The notes: generated by a model from the letters alone, not told the origin. Shown: positions 42,984-52,107, counted from the first letter of the stretch. The stretch: 64,000 nucleotides of DNA from Amycolatopsis eburnea (GCF_003937945.1 NZ_RSEC01000036.1:310001-374000), one strand, 5' to 3'. Made by a program: numbers and translations.

Positions 42984-43991
42984 ATGACGAGTACCACACC
43001 GGACGTCAGCACCCCGGCAGGGATCATCCGGCTCTGCAACGCTTTCTGCGATGCGAAGGCACTGCTCACCGCGGTGGAACTCGACCTGTTCACCACGCTG
43101 CACGCCGGACCGGCGACCGAGGAACAGCTCAAGGACAAGCTGGCGCTGCACGGCCGCGGCCTCGGCGACTTCCTGAACCTGCTGACCGCCCTGGGCCTCC
43201 TGGAGAAAGAGGGCGGTGTCTACCGCAACGCGCCGGGCGCGGACCAGTACCTGGTGACGCACCTCCCGGCGTACGTCGGCGGGTTCATGCACCGCGCCAA
43301 CAACAACCTGTACCCGGCGTGGGGCCGGCTCACCGAAGCCCTGAAGACGGGCAAGCCCCAGGCGGAAGGCGACTTCGAGCAGGTCATCGCGAACCCGAAG
43401 GTGCTCGGCCAGTTCATCCGGATGATGGACGCGCTCACCCAGGTGCTCGGCCCGCAGCTGCTGGAGGCGTTCCAGTGGTCGGAGTTCAAGACGATGCTCG
43501 ACATCGGCGGCTGCCGCGGCAACATGGCGAGCCAGATCGTCAAGGCCAACCCTGGCCTCTACGGCCACGTGTTCGACCTGCCCCCGATGAAGCCGTTCTT
43601 CACCGAGCACATGGCGAACCTCGGCCTGACCGACCGCCTGGAGTTCCACGGCGGCAACGTCTTCCACGACGACCTGCCCACGGCCGACCTGGTGGTGCTG
43701 GGCCACATCCTGCACGACTTCGACCGCGACCACCGCAAGCGCATCCTCCAGAAGGCGGCGGCATCGGTGAACCCGGGCGGCACGCTGCTGGTGTACGACC
43801 GCATGCTCGACGAGGACCCCCGCCACGTCGAGAACCTGGTGATCAGCATCGACATGCTCCTGGTCAGCGACGGCGGCTCGGAGTACCCGGCCGAGGAGGT
43901 CCGCGAGCACGCGGCCGAGGTCGGTTTCACGGAGTTCTTCTCGAAGCCGCTGGGTGACTACGACACGCTGGTGTGGTGCCGCAAGCCCTGA
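42984..43991 (+). CDS. SAM-dependent O-methyltransferase 1 (AcnB/hydroxyneurosporene type)
   Basis: The 335-residue methyltransferase has an N-terminal dimerisation/winged-helix part (FCDAKALLTAVELDLFTTL) and a C-terminal SAM domain with MLDIGGCRGNMASQIV (about residue 172) and LGHILHDFDRDHRKRIL. It methylates a phenolic hydroxyl of the aromatic polyketide. ATG 42984 is chosen since the similar methyltransferase at 44.5 kb begins at the equivalent position. It is a single-gene unit, with a SARP repeat upstream and a strong terminator downstream. It shares the overall design of methyltransferase 2. Confidence 0.92.
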   Translation: MTSTTPDVSTPAGIIRLCNAFCDAKALLTAVELDLFTTLHAGPATEEQLKDKLALHGRGLGDFLNLLTALGLLEKEGGVYRNAPGADQYLVTHLPAYVGGFMHRANNNLYPAWGRLTEALKTGKPQAEGDFEQVIANPKVLGQFIRMMDALTQVLGPQLLEAFQWSEFKTMLDIGGCRGNMASQIVKANPGLYGHVFDLPPMKPFFTEHMANLGLTDRLEFHGGNVFHDDLPTADLVVLGHILHDFDRDHRKRILQKAAASVNPGGTLLVYDRMLDEDPRHVENLVISIDMLLVSDGGSEYPAEEVREHAAEVGFTEFFSKPLGDYDTLVWCRKP

Positions 43992-44009
43992 GCACCGCCC
44001 CCTCCGACT

Positions 44010-44040
44010 CGACCCCCTGGCCGGCCCCGCCAGGGGGTCG
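44010..44040 (+). terminator. intrinsic terminator of O-methyltransferase 1
   Basis: A perfect 12-bp stem (CGACCCCCTGGC at 44010-44021 and its complement at 44029-44040) with a 7-nt loop is followed by AACCTTTT. It lies 18 bases after the stop codon. Confidence 0.85.
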
Positions 44041-44138
44041 AACCTTTTGCGCGCACCTGCGGTCTCCCCGACGTCTTGACACCGCAGGGCCCACTCCGGC
44101 GCGGCCGGACCCCGCGAACCACGAAAGCGCACGAGAAA

Positions 44139-44166
44139 CGGGCCGGGATCCGAAGACCCCGGCCCG
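44139..44166 (-). terminator. terminator of the glycosyltransferase-P450-methyltransferase operon
   Basis: The minus strand reads CGGGCCGGG, a 10-nt loop and the complementary CCCGGCCCG, followed by TTTCTCGT. It begins 13 bases after the stop of the SchA/CurD gene 2, the last gene of that operon. Confidence 0.7.
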
Positions 44167-44179
44167 CTCCCCGCTTCTC

Positions 44180-44536
44180 TCAAGCCGCCCGCGGCACCGC
44201 GAACTGCGTGACGCACCGCAGCAGGCTCGCCCGGAACGTCTTCACGAACCCCTCGACCGTTCCCGTGTCGCGCGGGTTGTTCAGGTACGGCGCGATCTTC
44301 CGCTCCACCTCGCGCACCCCCGGCTGCATCGCCATGAACCGCGCCACCGCGTCGAGGTCGCCTTCGTACTCGATGAACCGGACCAGCGTCGCGTCCCGGA
44401 TGAACACCGCCGTCGCGAGGATCCGGCCGCCGTCGGGGACCGCGGTGGACTTCGGGCGCTGGAAGTCGCTGAACACCTCGGCCACTTCGTCCTCGCAGCC
44501 GCTCTTGATGTCGTAGGTGATGGCGGCGTACGGCAT
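44180..44536 (-). CDS. SchA/CurD-like domain protein 2
   Basis: The 118-residue protein starts MPYAAITYDIKSGCEDEVAE and continues VFIRDATLVRFIEYEGDLDA, RYMAM-like helix and the end RASLLRCVTQFAVP, matching the first SchA/CurD protein along its length. Its ATG overlaps the methyltransferase stop (TGATG). The two copies are in separate operons, each next to a tailoring enzyme. Confidence 0.85.
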   Translation of the reverse strand: MPYAAITYDIKSGCEDEVAEVFSDFQRPKSTAVPDGGRILATAVFIRDATLVRFIEYEGDLDAVARFMAMQPGVREVERKIAPYLNNPRDTGTVEGFVKTFRASLLRCVTQFAVPRAA

Positions 44537-45576
44537 CAGCGGGCCTTCCGGCAGACGACGGCCGTCTCGAGGCCGTCGAAGAGCGGGAGCGCCGTGGTCG
44601 ACTCGAAGCCGGCGTCGGCGGCGTACTTCCGGCAGTCCGCGATCGTGTACTCGGACCCGCCCGGGGTCACCACGAGCAGGTTCAGGCAGCCGAGCAGGCC
44701 GACCTTGTTGACGCGGCGGTCGTCGTCGATCATCCGGTCGTAGATCACCACGATGCCGCCCGGGTTGACGGCCTCGTACGCGCGGCGCACCAGCGTCGCC
44801 CGCTCCTCGTCGTTCCAGTCGTGCAGGATGTGCCCGAACACCAGCACGTCCGCGGCCTGGATCGGCTCGGTGAAGAAGTCGCCGACGACGAAGCCGACCC
44901 GGTCCGCGGTGCCCTTGGCCGCCATGTGCTCGTGGAACAGCTCGGCGATCTCCGGGCGGTCGAACACGACGCCGTCCAGGTGCGGGCGCGCCTTCACCAG
45001 CGACGCGGACAGGTTGCCGCGCGCGCCGCCGACGTCGACGAACGTCTTGTGCTCGGTCCAGTCGATGCCCTCGGCCAGCTCGGTCGCGATGTGCGTGGTC
45101 CACGCGTCCATCGCGGCGATGAAGCTGCGCCGCTCCTCGATGTCCTCGTACAGCCGCTCGAAGTAGTCCGCGGTGTCCCAGCCGATGAACGGCTTGCCGG
45201 AGCGCAGGCTCTCGGTCAGCCCGCCCCACGCGCGGAAGAGGTGCTTGCTGGCCTGCCGCATCCAGCCGCCGAGGAAGGTTTCCTTGTTCTCGTCGAGGAA
45301 GTAGCCGGTGGTGGCCGTGTTGCGGTACAGCCCGTCCTCGCGCTCGAGCAGGTCGAGGGCGACCAGCGCGTCCAGGAAGTCGCGCGACGAGCGCGGGTGC
45401 AGCCGCAGCTTCTCGCGCAGCTGCTCCTCCGACGCCGACCCGGCGCCCAGGGTCGTGAACACCCCGATCTCGACGGCGGTGAGCAGCGTCTTGGCGGCCC
45501 AGAACGACGTCCCGAGCTCGATCAGCGGGCGGGCGTTGATCGCGGAGATCGTGCCCTGGTCAGCAGTGGTGGTCAT
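44536..45576 (-). CDS. SAM-dependent O-methyltransferase 2
   Basis: The 346-residue enzyme has FWAAKTLLTAVEIGVFTTLG in its dimerisation region and the SAM site TFVDVGGARGNLSASLV (about residue 180), with GHILHDWNDEERATLV carrying the His proposed as general base in this family. It is a paralogue of methyltransferase 1. The start is ATG 45576. It lies 40 bases after the P450 stop and is coupled to SchA/CurD 2. Confidence 0.92.
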   Translation of the reverse strand: MTTTADQGTISAINARPLIELGTSFWAAKTLLTAVEIGVFTTLGAGSASEEQLREKLRLHPRSSRDFLDALVALDLLEREDGLYRNTATTGYFLDENKETFLGGWMRQASKHLFRAWGGLTESLRSGKPFIGWDTADYFERLYEDIEERRSFIAAMDAWTTHIATELAEGIDWTEHKTFVDVGGARGNLSASLVKARPHLDGVVFDRPEIAELFHEHMAAKGTADRVGFVVGDFFTEPIQAADVLVFGHILHDWNDEERATLVRRAYEAVNPGGIVVIYDRMIDDDRRVNKVGLLGCLNLLVVTPGGSEYTIADCRKYAADAGFESTTALPLFDGLETAVVCRKAR

Positions 45577-45616
45577 GAACGGTGGTCCTTCCCTCGCGTA
45601 ACGTGATCAACAGGGG

Positions 45617-46819
45617 TCACCACTGCAGCGGCAGGGTGTCCGGTCGGGTGAAGGCGCGGTTCGCGCTCCACTCGAGTTCGGCCGGGGGGACGGCGACGCG
45701 GAACTCGCCGAAGTGGGTCAGCATCCGGTCCAGCGCCACGGTCAGCTCGACCCGCCCGAGGTGGGCGCCGAGGCAGTGGTGGATGCCGTGCCCGAAGGCC
45801 AGGTGCGGGTTGTGCGCCCGGGTCAGGTCGACCCGCGCGGCCTCGGCGAAGACGTCTTCGTCGCGGTTGGCCGAGTTGATGCAGGGCAGCACCGCGTCGC
45901 CGGCCGCGATCGTGACGCCGCCGATCTCCATGTCTGCCAGCGCGATCCGGATCGGCCCGACGCCGCCGCCCGCCTGCGAGTAGCGCAGCAGCTCGTCGAC
46001 GGCGGCGGGCAGTTCCTCCCGGTGTTCGTGCAGCCGCCGGATCGCGCCGGGCTGTTCGGCCAGCGTGAGCACGCCGTGCGCGATCTCCGACGTCGTCGCG
46101 TGGTAGCCGGCCATCAGCATCGTCTCGGCGAACGCGAGCAGCTCTTCGGTGCTGAGCGAGTCGTCCTCGTCCCGCGCGGTGATCAGCACGGTCAGCAGGT
46201 CGTCGGCCGGGTCCGCCTGCTTGGCTTCGATGAGGTCGTTCAGGTACTGCCGCAGCTTGCCGGCCGCCTCGCCGACCTGCCCGGACGACCGGTGCCCGAC
46301 GCTCAGCATGACGTCGGTCCAGCCGCGGAACAGGTCGTGGTCGCCCTGCGGGACCCCGAGCATCTCGCAGATGACGGTGATCGGCAGCGGCTGCGCGAGG
46401 TGCTCGATCAGGTCGGCGCCCGGGCCGGCCTGCACCATCGCGGTCACCATCTCGTCGGCCAGCTCTTCGACGCGCGGCCGCAGGTTTTCCACCTGCCGGG
46501 TGGTGAACACGCGCCCGACGAGCTTGCGCAGCCGGGTGTGCTCGGGAGGGTCCATCACGAAGATCGACTTGGAGCCCGCCGCGACCGGCAGCAGCCGGGG
46601 CGCGTCCGGCCGGGTGATCGCCTCGCGGCTGAACCGCGGGTCGGCCAGCACCTTGCGGACGTCGGCGTGCTTGGTGACCAGCCAGACGGCGTGCCCGTTG
46701 GGCAGGGTCGCCTTCGCGACCGGCGACTCGGCCCGCAGCCGCGCGTACTCTTCGGGCGGCAGCAGCGGGTGCTTGCTGGTGAACGGGAACCGCAGCGTCT
46801 CCACGGCTTCTCGGGTCAT
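45617..46819 (-). CDS. cytochrome P450
   Basis: The 400-residue bacterial P450 has EXXR in DELLRYSQAGG (about residue 280) and the heme loop AFGHGIHHCLGAHLGR with Cys about 348. The I-helix reads LMAGYHATTSE: the acidic residue that usually precedes the Thr pair (as in AGFESTT) is His. ATG 46819 is used because GGAG is correctly spaced; a TTG 46831 would add four residues. It is the second gene of the glycosyltransferase operon and probably hydroxylates or couples the polyketide. Confidence 0.92.
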   Translation of the reverse strand: MTREAVETLRFPFTSKHPLLPPEEYARLRAESPVAKATLPNGHAVWLVTKHADVRKVLADPRFSREAITRPDAPRLLPVAAGSKSIFVMDPPEHTRLRKLVGRVFTTRQVENLRPRVEELADEMVTAMVQAGPGADLIEHLAQPLPITVICEMLGVPQGDHDLFRGWTDVMLSVGHRSSGQVGEAAGKLRQYLNDLIEAKQADPADDLLTVLITARDEDDSLSTEELLAFAETMLMAGYHATTSEIAHGVLTLAEQPGAIRRLHEHREELPAAVDELLRYSQAGGGVGPIRIALADMEIGGVTIAAGDAVLPCINSANRDEDVFAEAARVDLTRAHNPHLAFGHGIHHCLGAHLGRVELTVALDRMLTHFGEFRVAVPPAELEWSANRAFTRPDTLPLQW

Positions 46820-46841
46820 CGGCTTCTCCAATTGGGGTCCA

Positions 46842-47999
46842 CTAAGGACGGTTGAGGACCGGGCCGGTCAAGGTGGGCAGCGCGGCGGCGACCCGCGCCG
46901 GGGACGGCTGCGCCCGCATCTCCGCGGCGACCTCCCGGGCCGCCGTCCGCTGCGGCGCGCCGGGCTCGGCGAGCCGGCGGATCTGCTCGCGCAGGACGTC
47001 TTCGGTCGCGTCGGCCACGCCGACCACCACCCCGGCGCCGCGCGCCGCGACCCGCGCCGAGTGCCCGGCGTGGTCGGGCAGCTGCGGGACGAGCAGGAGC
47101 GGGACGCCTTCGTGCAGCGACGTGAGGACGCTGCTCGCGCCGCCGTGCCCGACCAGCAGGTCGCAGCCGGCCAGCACCGGTTGCAGCGGTTCGTCGACGA
47201 GCACGCGGACGTGCCCCGGCAGCGGCCCGAGCAGCGGGCGCTGCGCCGCGGACACCGCGAGCACGACGTCGACGCCGAGGCCGGCGGTGGCGGCGACGAC
47301 GCGGTCGACGAGGAACCGGCGCGGGTCGACCTTCGCGATCGTGTGCCCCCAGCTGACGCAGACCCGCGGCCGGTCGCGCCCGGTGCGGAACGCCTTCGCC
47401 GGCTGGACCGGGCCGTTCACCGGCACGTACCGCACCGGCAGCCGCGGCGGGGTCCCCGGCACCTGCACGCTCGGCGGCACCGGGTCGATGGTGGCCGTCC
47501 CGCAGGCGTCGAAGGGCAGGCCGCCGAACCGGGCGGCCAGCGGCGCGAACGCCTCGGCCAGCACCCCGCTCACCCGGCTCAGCAGGTCGGCGCCGTAGAG
47601 GTGGCGCACCGCGGGGACGCCGGCGGCCGCGGCGGCGAGCGGGCCGGCCAGTGCGGTCGGGTCGTACACGACGACGTCGGCGCGCCAGTCGCGGACCAGC
47701 TCGGCCAGGTCGTCCACCATGGACTCGGCGTGCGCCAGCAGCAGCCGCACCGCGCGGGGCTTCCCGGTCGGCGGCACCGCGCCGGGCACGGTCGGCAGCA
47801 GGTACTCCCGCACGATGCCGGCCGTGTCGACGTCGGTGCCGACCCGCGCGGCGGTCAGCTCGGCGCGCCGGATCTCGCGCGCCAGACCGGGCTGGCTGGC
47901 GAACAGCACTTCGTGGCCGGCGGCCCGGCACGCCCAGGCCAGCGGTGCCAGCGCGTACAGGTGCGTCGGCCAGGCCCACGTCGTGAACACCACCCGCAT
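46842..47999 (-). CDS. GT1-family glycosyltransferase
   Basis: The 385-residue protein is of the macrolide/aromatic polyketide type. The N-terminal acceptor domain begins MRVVFTTWAWPTHLYALAPL and the C-terminal donor domain carries LAGCDLLVGHGGASSVLTSL and HEGVPLLLVPQLPDHAGHS, with conserved His-Gly-Gly for the nucleotide diphosphate. No P450-like helper is adjacent (the P450 here has an intact heme loop). No deoxysugar synthesis genes occur in the window, so it may use a cellular NDP-sugar. The start is ATG 47999; it is first in its operon. Confidence 0.92.
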   Translation of the reverse strand: MRVVFTTWAWPTHLYALAPLAWACRAAGHEVLFASQPGLAREIRRAELTAARVGTDVDTAGIVREYLLPTVPGAVPPTGKPRAVRLLLAHAESMVDDLAELVRDWRADVVVYDPTALAGPLAAAAAGVPAVRHLYGADLLSRVSGVLAEAFAPLAARFGGLPFDACGTATIDPVPPSVQVPGTPPRLPVRYVPVNGPVQPAKAFRTGRDRPRVCVSWGHTIAKVDPRRFLVDRVVAATAGLGVDVVLAVSAAQRPLLGPLPGHVRVLVDEPLQPVLAGCDLLVGHGGASSVLTSLHEGVPLLLVPQLPDHAGHSARVAARGAGVVVGVADATEDVLREQIRRLAEPGAPQRTAAREVAAEMRAQPSPARVAAALPTLTGPVLNRP

Positions 48000-48042
48000 G
48001 TCCGTTCCTCCTCGCCGTCTCGGCGACGACGGTGGCACCGCG

Positions 48043-48061
48043 CGCTGAAGGCTCACTCGAA
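48043..48061 (-). promoter_or_regulatory. SARP-type repeat upstream of the glycosyltransferase operon
   Basis: Minus-strand TTCGAGT (48061-48055) and TTCAGCG (48049-48043) start 12 bp apart, about 44 bases before the glycosyltransferase start. The divergent ketoreductase 3 gene shares this 141-base gap; on its side only a lone ATCGAGG (48082) is seen. Confidence 0.6.
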
Positions 48062-48140
48062 CGACCGGTTCCCCAGCGCGGATCGAGGCCCGGCCGCCAC
48101 CATCGCCGCCAAAGGACCCCGCCCGCATCGGAGGAACGCC

Positions 48141-48821
48141 GTGGCCGCACACACCGCCCTGATCACCGGGGCCAACCGGGGGCTCGGCCTGGCCGTCGCC
48201 GCCGAGCTGGCCGGCCGGGGGCTCGACGTCGTCCTGACCGCACGCGACTTCGACGCGGCCGCGAAGGCCGCGGCCGAGATCGGCACCGCCGCGCGGCCGT
48301 ACGAACTCGACGTGACCGACCCGGCGAGCGTCGCGCGGGCCGCCGCCGAACTGTCCGAAGTGGACATCCTGGTGTGCAACGCCGGCGTCCTGCTCGACGG
48401 CGGCCACGAGCCGCTGACCGTGCCGCTGGACCTGGTCGAGCGCACGCTGTCGGTGAACCTGCTCGGCGGCTGGCGGACCGCGCAGGCGTTCGTGCCCGCG
48501 ATGGTGCGCCGCGGCTGGGGCCGCGTGGTGTTCCTCTCCAGCGCCACCGGTTCCTTCGAGCTGGGCCTGTGGCTGGGCGCGCCGGCGTACTCGCTGTCGA
48601 AGACCGCGGTCAACGGGCTGACCACGATGCTGGCGCGGCAGACCGAAGGCACCGGGGTGCTGGTCAACGCCGTCAACCCCGGCCAGGTGCGCACCCGCAT
48701 GGTGCCCGCCGCCCAGCGCACGCCGGAGGAGGCCGCGGTGGACGTCGCCGACGTCGCGACCCTGCCCGGCGACGGCCCGACGGGCGCGTTCCTGCGCTCC
48801 GGCGAGCGGATCCCGTGGTGA
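48141..48821 (+). CDS. SDR-family reductase 3
   Basis: The 226-residue SDR has ALITGANRGLGLAVAAELAG, ILVCNAGVLLDGG, Ser in VFLSSATGS and Tyr/Lys in PAYSLSKTAVNGL. It is shorter than the other two SDRs and of the carbonyl-reductase type, ending DGPTGAFLRSGERIPW. GTG 48141 follows GGAGG at good spacing. It lies 86 bases before the TcmI-like cyclase gene, which has its own SARP repeat, so it may be a separate unit. Confidence 0.9.
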   Translation: MAAHTALITGANRGLGLAVAAELAGRGLDVVLTARDFDAAAKAAAEIGTAARPYELDVTDPASVARAAAELSEVDILVCNAGVLLDGGHEPLTVPLDLVERTLSVNLLGGWRTAQAFVPAMVRRGWGRVVFLSSATGSFELGLWLGAPAYSLSKTAVNGLTTMLARQTEGTGVLVNAVNPGQVRTRMVPAAQRTPEEAAVDVADVATLPGDGPTGAFLRSGERIPW

Positions 48822-48834
48822 AGCCCCAGGCCGG

Positions 48835-48852
48835 TTCGAGCCGCGCTACACC
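48835..48852 (+). promoter_or_regulatory. SARP-type repeat upstream of the cyclase-cupin-KS operon
   Basis: TTCGAGC (48835) and CTACACC (48846) start 11 bp apart and sit in the same context as the repeat before O-methyltransferase 1 (GGTTCGAGCCGCGCT.CACC in both). The site ends 54 bases before the cyclase GTG. Confidence 0.6.
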
Positions 48853-48906
48853 GGCGGCCCCGAGCATGGGCCGTCCACTGGAACCACGTTGCCGGGAGGC
48901 GAGAAC

Positions 48907-49242
48907 GTGCACCGCACCCTGATCGTCGCGAAGCTCAAAACCGACTCACCCGAACGGATCGCGGACGTCTTCGCCGAGTCCGACGCCACCGAGCTGCCGC
49001 ACCTGGTCGGCGTCTCGCGGCGGACGCTCTTCAACTTCCACGACCTGTACTTCCACCTCGTCGAGGCGGAGCGGGACATCAACCCGAGCCTGTACCGGGC
49101 CCGCACCACCCCGCTGTACCAGGACATCAACACGAAGCTCGCCGAGCTGGTCTCGCCCTACGACCCCGCTTGGAAAGAGCCGAAGGACGCGATGGCGTCC
49201 CCGTTCTACGTCTGGACTCCCGAGGAAGGCCGCGTGCGATGA
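48907..49242 (+). CDS. TcmI-family polyketide cyclase
   Basis: The 111-residue protein matches TcmI-type cyclases in length and motifs: [40 protein letters not shown] and a C-terminal [20 protein letters not shown]. These ferredoxin-like dimers close the later rings of linear or pentangular polyketides. GTG 48907 follows GGGAGG. The stop overlaps the cupin start (ATGA). Confidence 0.93.
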   Translation: MHRTLIVAKLKTDSPERIADVFAESDATELPHLVGVSRRTLFNFHDLYFHLVEAERDINPSLYRARTTPLYQDINTKLAELVSPYDPAWKEPKDAMASPFYVWTPEEGRVR

Positions 49243-49667
49243 CGACGGTGGACAAGGTCAAGGTCAACGTCTCCGAGGCGGTGCCGAACCGGCGCCGCGG
49301 CGGCGACATCCGCGTGACGCTCAGCCCGAAGACGGTCGGCTCGACGTCCGGCTTCGGCGGCTTCCTGGTCCTGGGAGCGGGCGAGCACGTCACCGAGCAC
49401 TACCACCCGTACTCCGAGGAGTTCCTGCACGTCGTCGAGGGCGAGCTGGAGATGACGCTGGACGGCGTCGCGGTGCGGCTCGGGCCCGGCGACTCGCTGC
49501 TCGTCCCGATCGGGGTGCGGCACCGGCTGGTCAACGTCGGCGCCGTCGAAGCGCGGGGCGTGTTCCACCTGTCGCCGCTGGCGCCGCGGCCGGAGCTCGG
49601 CCACGTCGACACCGAGCCGGTGCGGCGGCCGGACGCGGCGAACCCGGCGGTCGGGGGTGCTTCGTGA
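49239..49667 (+). CDS. cupin-domain polyketide cyclase-like protein
   Basis: The 142-residue cupin has metal-binding motif 1 in [20 protein letters not shown] and motif 2 in [12 protein letters not shown]. Cupins of this type accompany TcmI-like cyclases in pentangular polyphenol clusters and take part in ring closure. The start is ATG 49239, coupled to the cyclase before and to KS-alpha after (GTGA overlap), so cyclase, cupin and KS-alpha are made together. Confidence 0.88.
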   Translation: MTTVDKVKVNVSEAVPNRRRGGDIRVTLSPKTVGSTSGFGGFLVLGAGEHVTEHYHPYSEEFLHVVEGELEMTLDGVAVRLGPGDSLLVPIGVRHRLVNVGAVEARGVFHLSPLAPRPELGHVDTEPVRRPDAANPAVGGAS

Positions 49668-50929
49668 CCCGGAGCGTCTCCATCACCGGGATCGGTGCGG
49701 TGGCGCCAGGCGGGATCGGCCGGGAGGCGTTCTGGGACCTGCTGAGCGCCGGCCGCACGGCGACCCGCCGGATCAGCCTGTTCGACGCCGCGGGCTTCCG
49801 CTCGAAGATCGCGGCCGAAGTGGACTTCGACCCGAAGGCGGCGGGCCTGTCCGTCCAGCAGATCCGGCGGATGGACCGGGCGGCGCAGTTCGCCGCGGTG
49901 TGCACGCGCGAGGCGGTCGCGGACAGCGGCGTCGACCTCGCCGCGGTGGACCCGGGGCGGATCGCGGTGAGCATCGGCAGCGCGGTCGGCTGCACGACGG
50001 GCCTGGAGGAGGAGTACGCCGTCCTCGCCGACGAGGGCAGGCGGTGGCTGGTCGACCACACCTACGGCGTGCCCCACCTGTACGGCTACATGGTGCCGAG
50101 CACGCTGGCCGTGGAGGTCGCCTGGGAGGTCGCGGCCGAGGGCCCGACCGCGCTGGTGTCGACGGGCTGCACGTCCGGCCTCGACGCGGTCGGCCACGGC
50201 GTGGCGCTGATCGAGGAGGGCACGGCGGACGTCGTCCTCGCCGGCGCGACGGACGCCCCGCTGTCCCCGATCACCTCGGCGTGCTTCGACGCGATCCGGG
50301 CGACGTCGGCGAACAACGACGACGCCGAGCACGCGTCGAGGCCGTTCGACGCGCGCCGCGACGGCTTCGTGCTCGGCGAGGGTTCCGCGGTCCTGGTGCT
50401 CGAAGAGACGGGCGCGGCGCTGCGGCGAGGCGCCCGCGAGTACGCGCGGATCCTCGGTTTCGCCGGACGCAGCAACGCCTTCCACATGACCGGCCTCAAG
50501 CCGGACGGCCGCGAGATGGCGGAGGCGATCCGGGTGGCGCTCGACGCGGCCCGGCTGGCCCCGTCGGACGTCGACTACGTCAACGCGCACGGCTCGGGGA
50601 CGAAGCAGAACGACCGCCACGAGACGGCGGCGTTCAAGCGGAGCCTCGGTTCGCGCGCGTACGAGGTCCCGGTCAGCTCGATCAAGTCGATGATCGGCCA
50701 CTCCCTCGGTGCGATCGGCTCGCTGGAGGTGGCGGCGTGCGCCCTGGCGATCGACCGCCAGGTGGTGCCCCCGACGGCGAACCTGCACGAAGCGGACCCG
50801 GAGTGCGACCTCGACTACGTCCCGCTGACGGCCCGGGAGCACGCGATGGACGTGGTCCTGTCGGTGGGAAGCGGGTTCGGCGGCTTCCAGAGCGCGATGG
50901 TCCTGGGCCGCCCGGGAGCCGCCGCGTAG
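49664..50929 (+). CDS. type II PKS ketosynthase alpha
   Basis: The 421-residue ketosynthase has a full active site: Cys169 in [13 protein letters not shown], His309 in [11 protein letters not shown] and His346 in [15 protein letters not shown]. It condenses malonyl units on the ACP and needs CLF as partner. The start is GTG 49664, overlapping the cupin stop. Directly after its stop comes a hairpin repeat and a convergent TetR gene; there is no CLF or ACP downstream, which is contrary to the usual KS-CLF-ACP order. The partner CLF is 15 kb away on the other strand. Confidence 0.96.
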   Translation: MTRSVSITGIGAVAPGGIGREAFWDLLSAGRTATRRISLFDAAGFRSKIAAEVDFDPKAAGLSVQQIRRMDRAAQFAAVCTREAVADSGVDLAAVDPGRIAVSIGSAVGCTTGLEEEYAVLADEGRRWLVDHTYGVPHLYGYMVPSTLAVEVAWEVAAEGPTALVSTGCTSGLDAVGHGVALIEEGTADVVLAGATDAPLSPITSACFDAIRATSANNDDAEHASRPFDARRDGFVLGEGSAVLVLEETGAALRRGAREYARILGFAGRSNAFHMTGLKPDGREMAEAIRVALDAARLAPSDVDYVNAHGSGTKQNDRHETAAFKRSLGSRAYEVPVSSIKSMIGHSLGAIGSLEVAACALAIDRQVVPPTANLHEADPECDLDYVPLTAREHAMDVVLSVGSGFGGFQSAMVLGRPGAAA

Positions 50930-50943
50930 GGGCCGCCGAACGC

Positions 50944-50992
50944 CGTGAAGGCCACCTTGAGGAACTTGAAGTTCCTCAAGGTGGCCTTCACG
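50944..50992. repeat. family B hairpin repeat
   Basis: Perfect 24-bp arms (50944-50967 and 50969-50992; core GTGAAGGCCACCTTGAGG) meet at a single central base. The element fills the junction of the convergent KS-alpha and TetR genes and should act as a bidirectional terminator. Confidence 0.85.
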
Positions 50993-51007
50993 CGCTTCGG
51001 TGGCCGC

Positions 51008-51643
51008 TCAGCGCTGCTCGGGGTTCAGGTGCTCGATCAGGCGAGCGAGCTGGTCGGCGTAGTGCTTGACGAACTCCGGTTCACCCGGGTCCGTCCGCGC
51101 CAGGCCCTCGATGACGTGCGGCAGGGTCACCGGGGCCATCGCCGCCGCCATCAGCATCACGGTCAGGCAGGCCGGATCGACCCAGTCCGGCAGCTTCCCG
51201 GCCTTCTGCAGCTCCGCCACCTGGTCCACCGTGCCGCCCAGGCTGGCCGAGCGGCGCGCGTGGTCGGGGTCGGTGTCCGGGCCGCCGTACTCCAGGCCCG
51301 ACCACGCCATCAGGCGCATGCCGTCGCGGGAGCTCAGCACCTCCAGCACGTACCGGCGCAGCTGCTCCGAGAGCGGGGTGCCCGGGTCGGCCAGCTCGGT
51401 CTCGCGCCGGCCCCAGCCCTCCGAGATCGCCTGGTACAGGCCGTCCTTGCCGTCGAAGTAGTACGAGATCAGCTGCTGGTTCACGCCGGCGCGCGCCGCG
51501 ATGGCGGCGATCCGCGCGCCCGCGAAACCGTGTGCCGCGAACTCCGCCACCGCCGCTTCCAGGATCAGCCGGCGGGTGCGCTCGGGGTCCCGCTGCCGCT
51601 CCTGCGGCTTGGGCGAGCGGCGGGGTTTCGACGACGCAGTCAC
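51008..51643 (-). CDS. TetR-family transcriptional regulator
   Basis: The 211-residue protein has a TetR N-terminal domain (RRLILEAAVAEFAAHGFAGA, then RAGVNQQLISYYFDGKDGLY, about residues 25-68) and a helical ligand-binding C-terminal domain. The start is GTG 51643; longer open frames run over the promoter and are rejected. A 21-base site 53-73 bases upstream is shared almost exactly with the exporter promoter at 63.6 kb, so this protein is the likely repressor of both. Confidence 0.92.
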   Translation of the reverse strand: MTASSKPRRSPKPQERQRDPERTRRLILEAAVAEFAAHGFAGARIAAIAARAGVNQQLISYYFDGKDGLYQAISEGWGRRETELADPGTPLSEQLRRYVLEVLSSRDGMRLMAWSGLEYGGPDTDPDHARRSASLGGTVDQVAELQKAGKLPDWVDPACLTVMLMAAAMAPVTLPHVIEGLARTDPGEPEFVKHYADQLARLIEHLNPEQR

Positions 51644-51695
51644 GCGACCGACTATACATGTGCCCAACCCGCTCAACCGGATGCTCGACTCAATG

Positions 51696-51716
51696 AAACA
51701 GATGGTTGACACAGTG
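51696..51716. promoter_or_regulatory. TetR operator candidate, copy 1
   Basis: AAACAGATGGTTGACACAGT overlaps a TTGACA -35-like element. It matches 19 of 21 bases of the site at 63600-63620 (read on the minus strand) in front of the exporter gene. The core TCAAC.A.CTGTTT.A is an imperfect palindrome. Confidence 0.6.
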
Positions 51717-52107
51717 GGGCAAGTCCCTGACTATGGTAGGAGACAGGACGGGAGCGACACCCACGGACGGGAGCGGCCGGCGGCGCAATTCGGAGAGAAC
51801 GCTTTCTCGCGTCCCCGAAAATGCGCTGACCGCTCCTCGGTAGCCGTCTCCCCCGGCGACTTGTGCGCCATTCTTGGAATTGACGACCCGGCGATACTCC
51901 GCGGCTTTTTTCCGCGTCGAGCGCGAACCGCCGCGTCGGTCTATTCGGGACCCCCGGAACACTTTCCCGACCCGCGGGACGCCGCGTGGGACACCCGTTC
52001 CCCAATGGACTAACCCCAGGTCAGAACGTCGCGGGCCGATCAGGTGAATGTGCTGGAACCGAAAGCCTCCGTTCGCCGCCTTCCATCGTGCGCTCTTCCC
52101 CCATATT

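Noticed and set aside
46842..47999. Possible rearranged or inactive glycosyltransferase helper P450 next to the glycosyltransferase
   Set aside because: The adjacent P450 has an intact heme-binding Cys loop and EXXR motif, unlike the Cys-less helper proteins.
51644..52100. Small open frames in the gap before the SARP gene
   Set aside because: They cross promoter and operator sequences, lack ribosome sites and show no protein-like composition.
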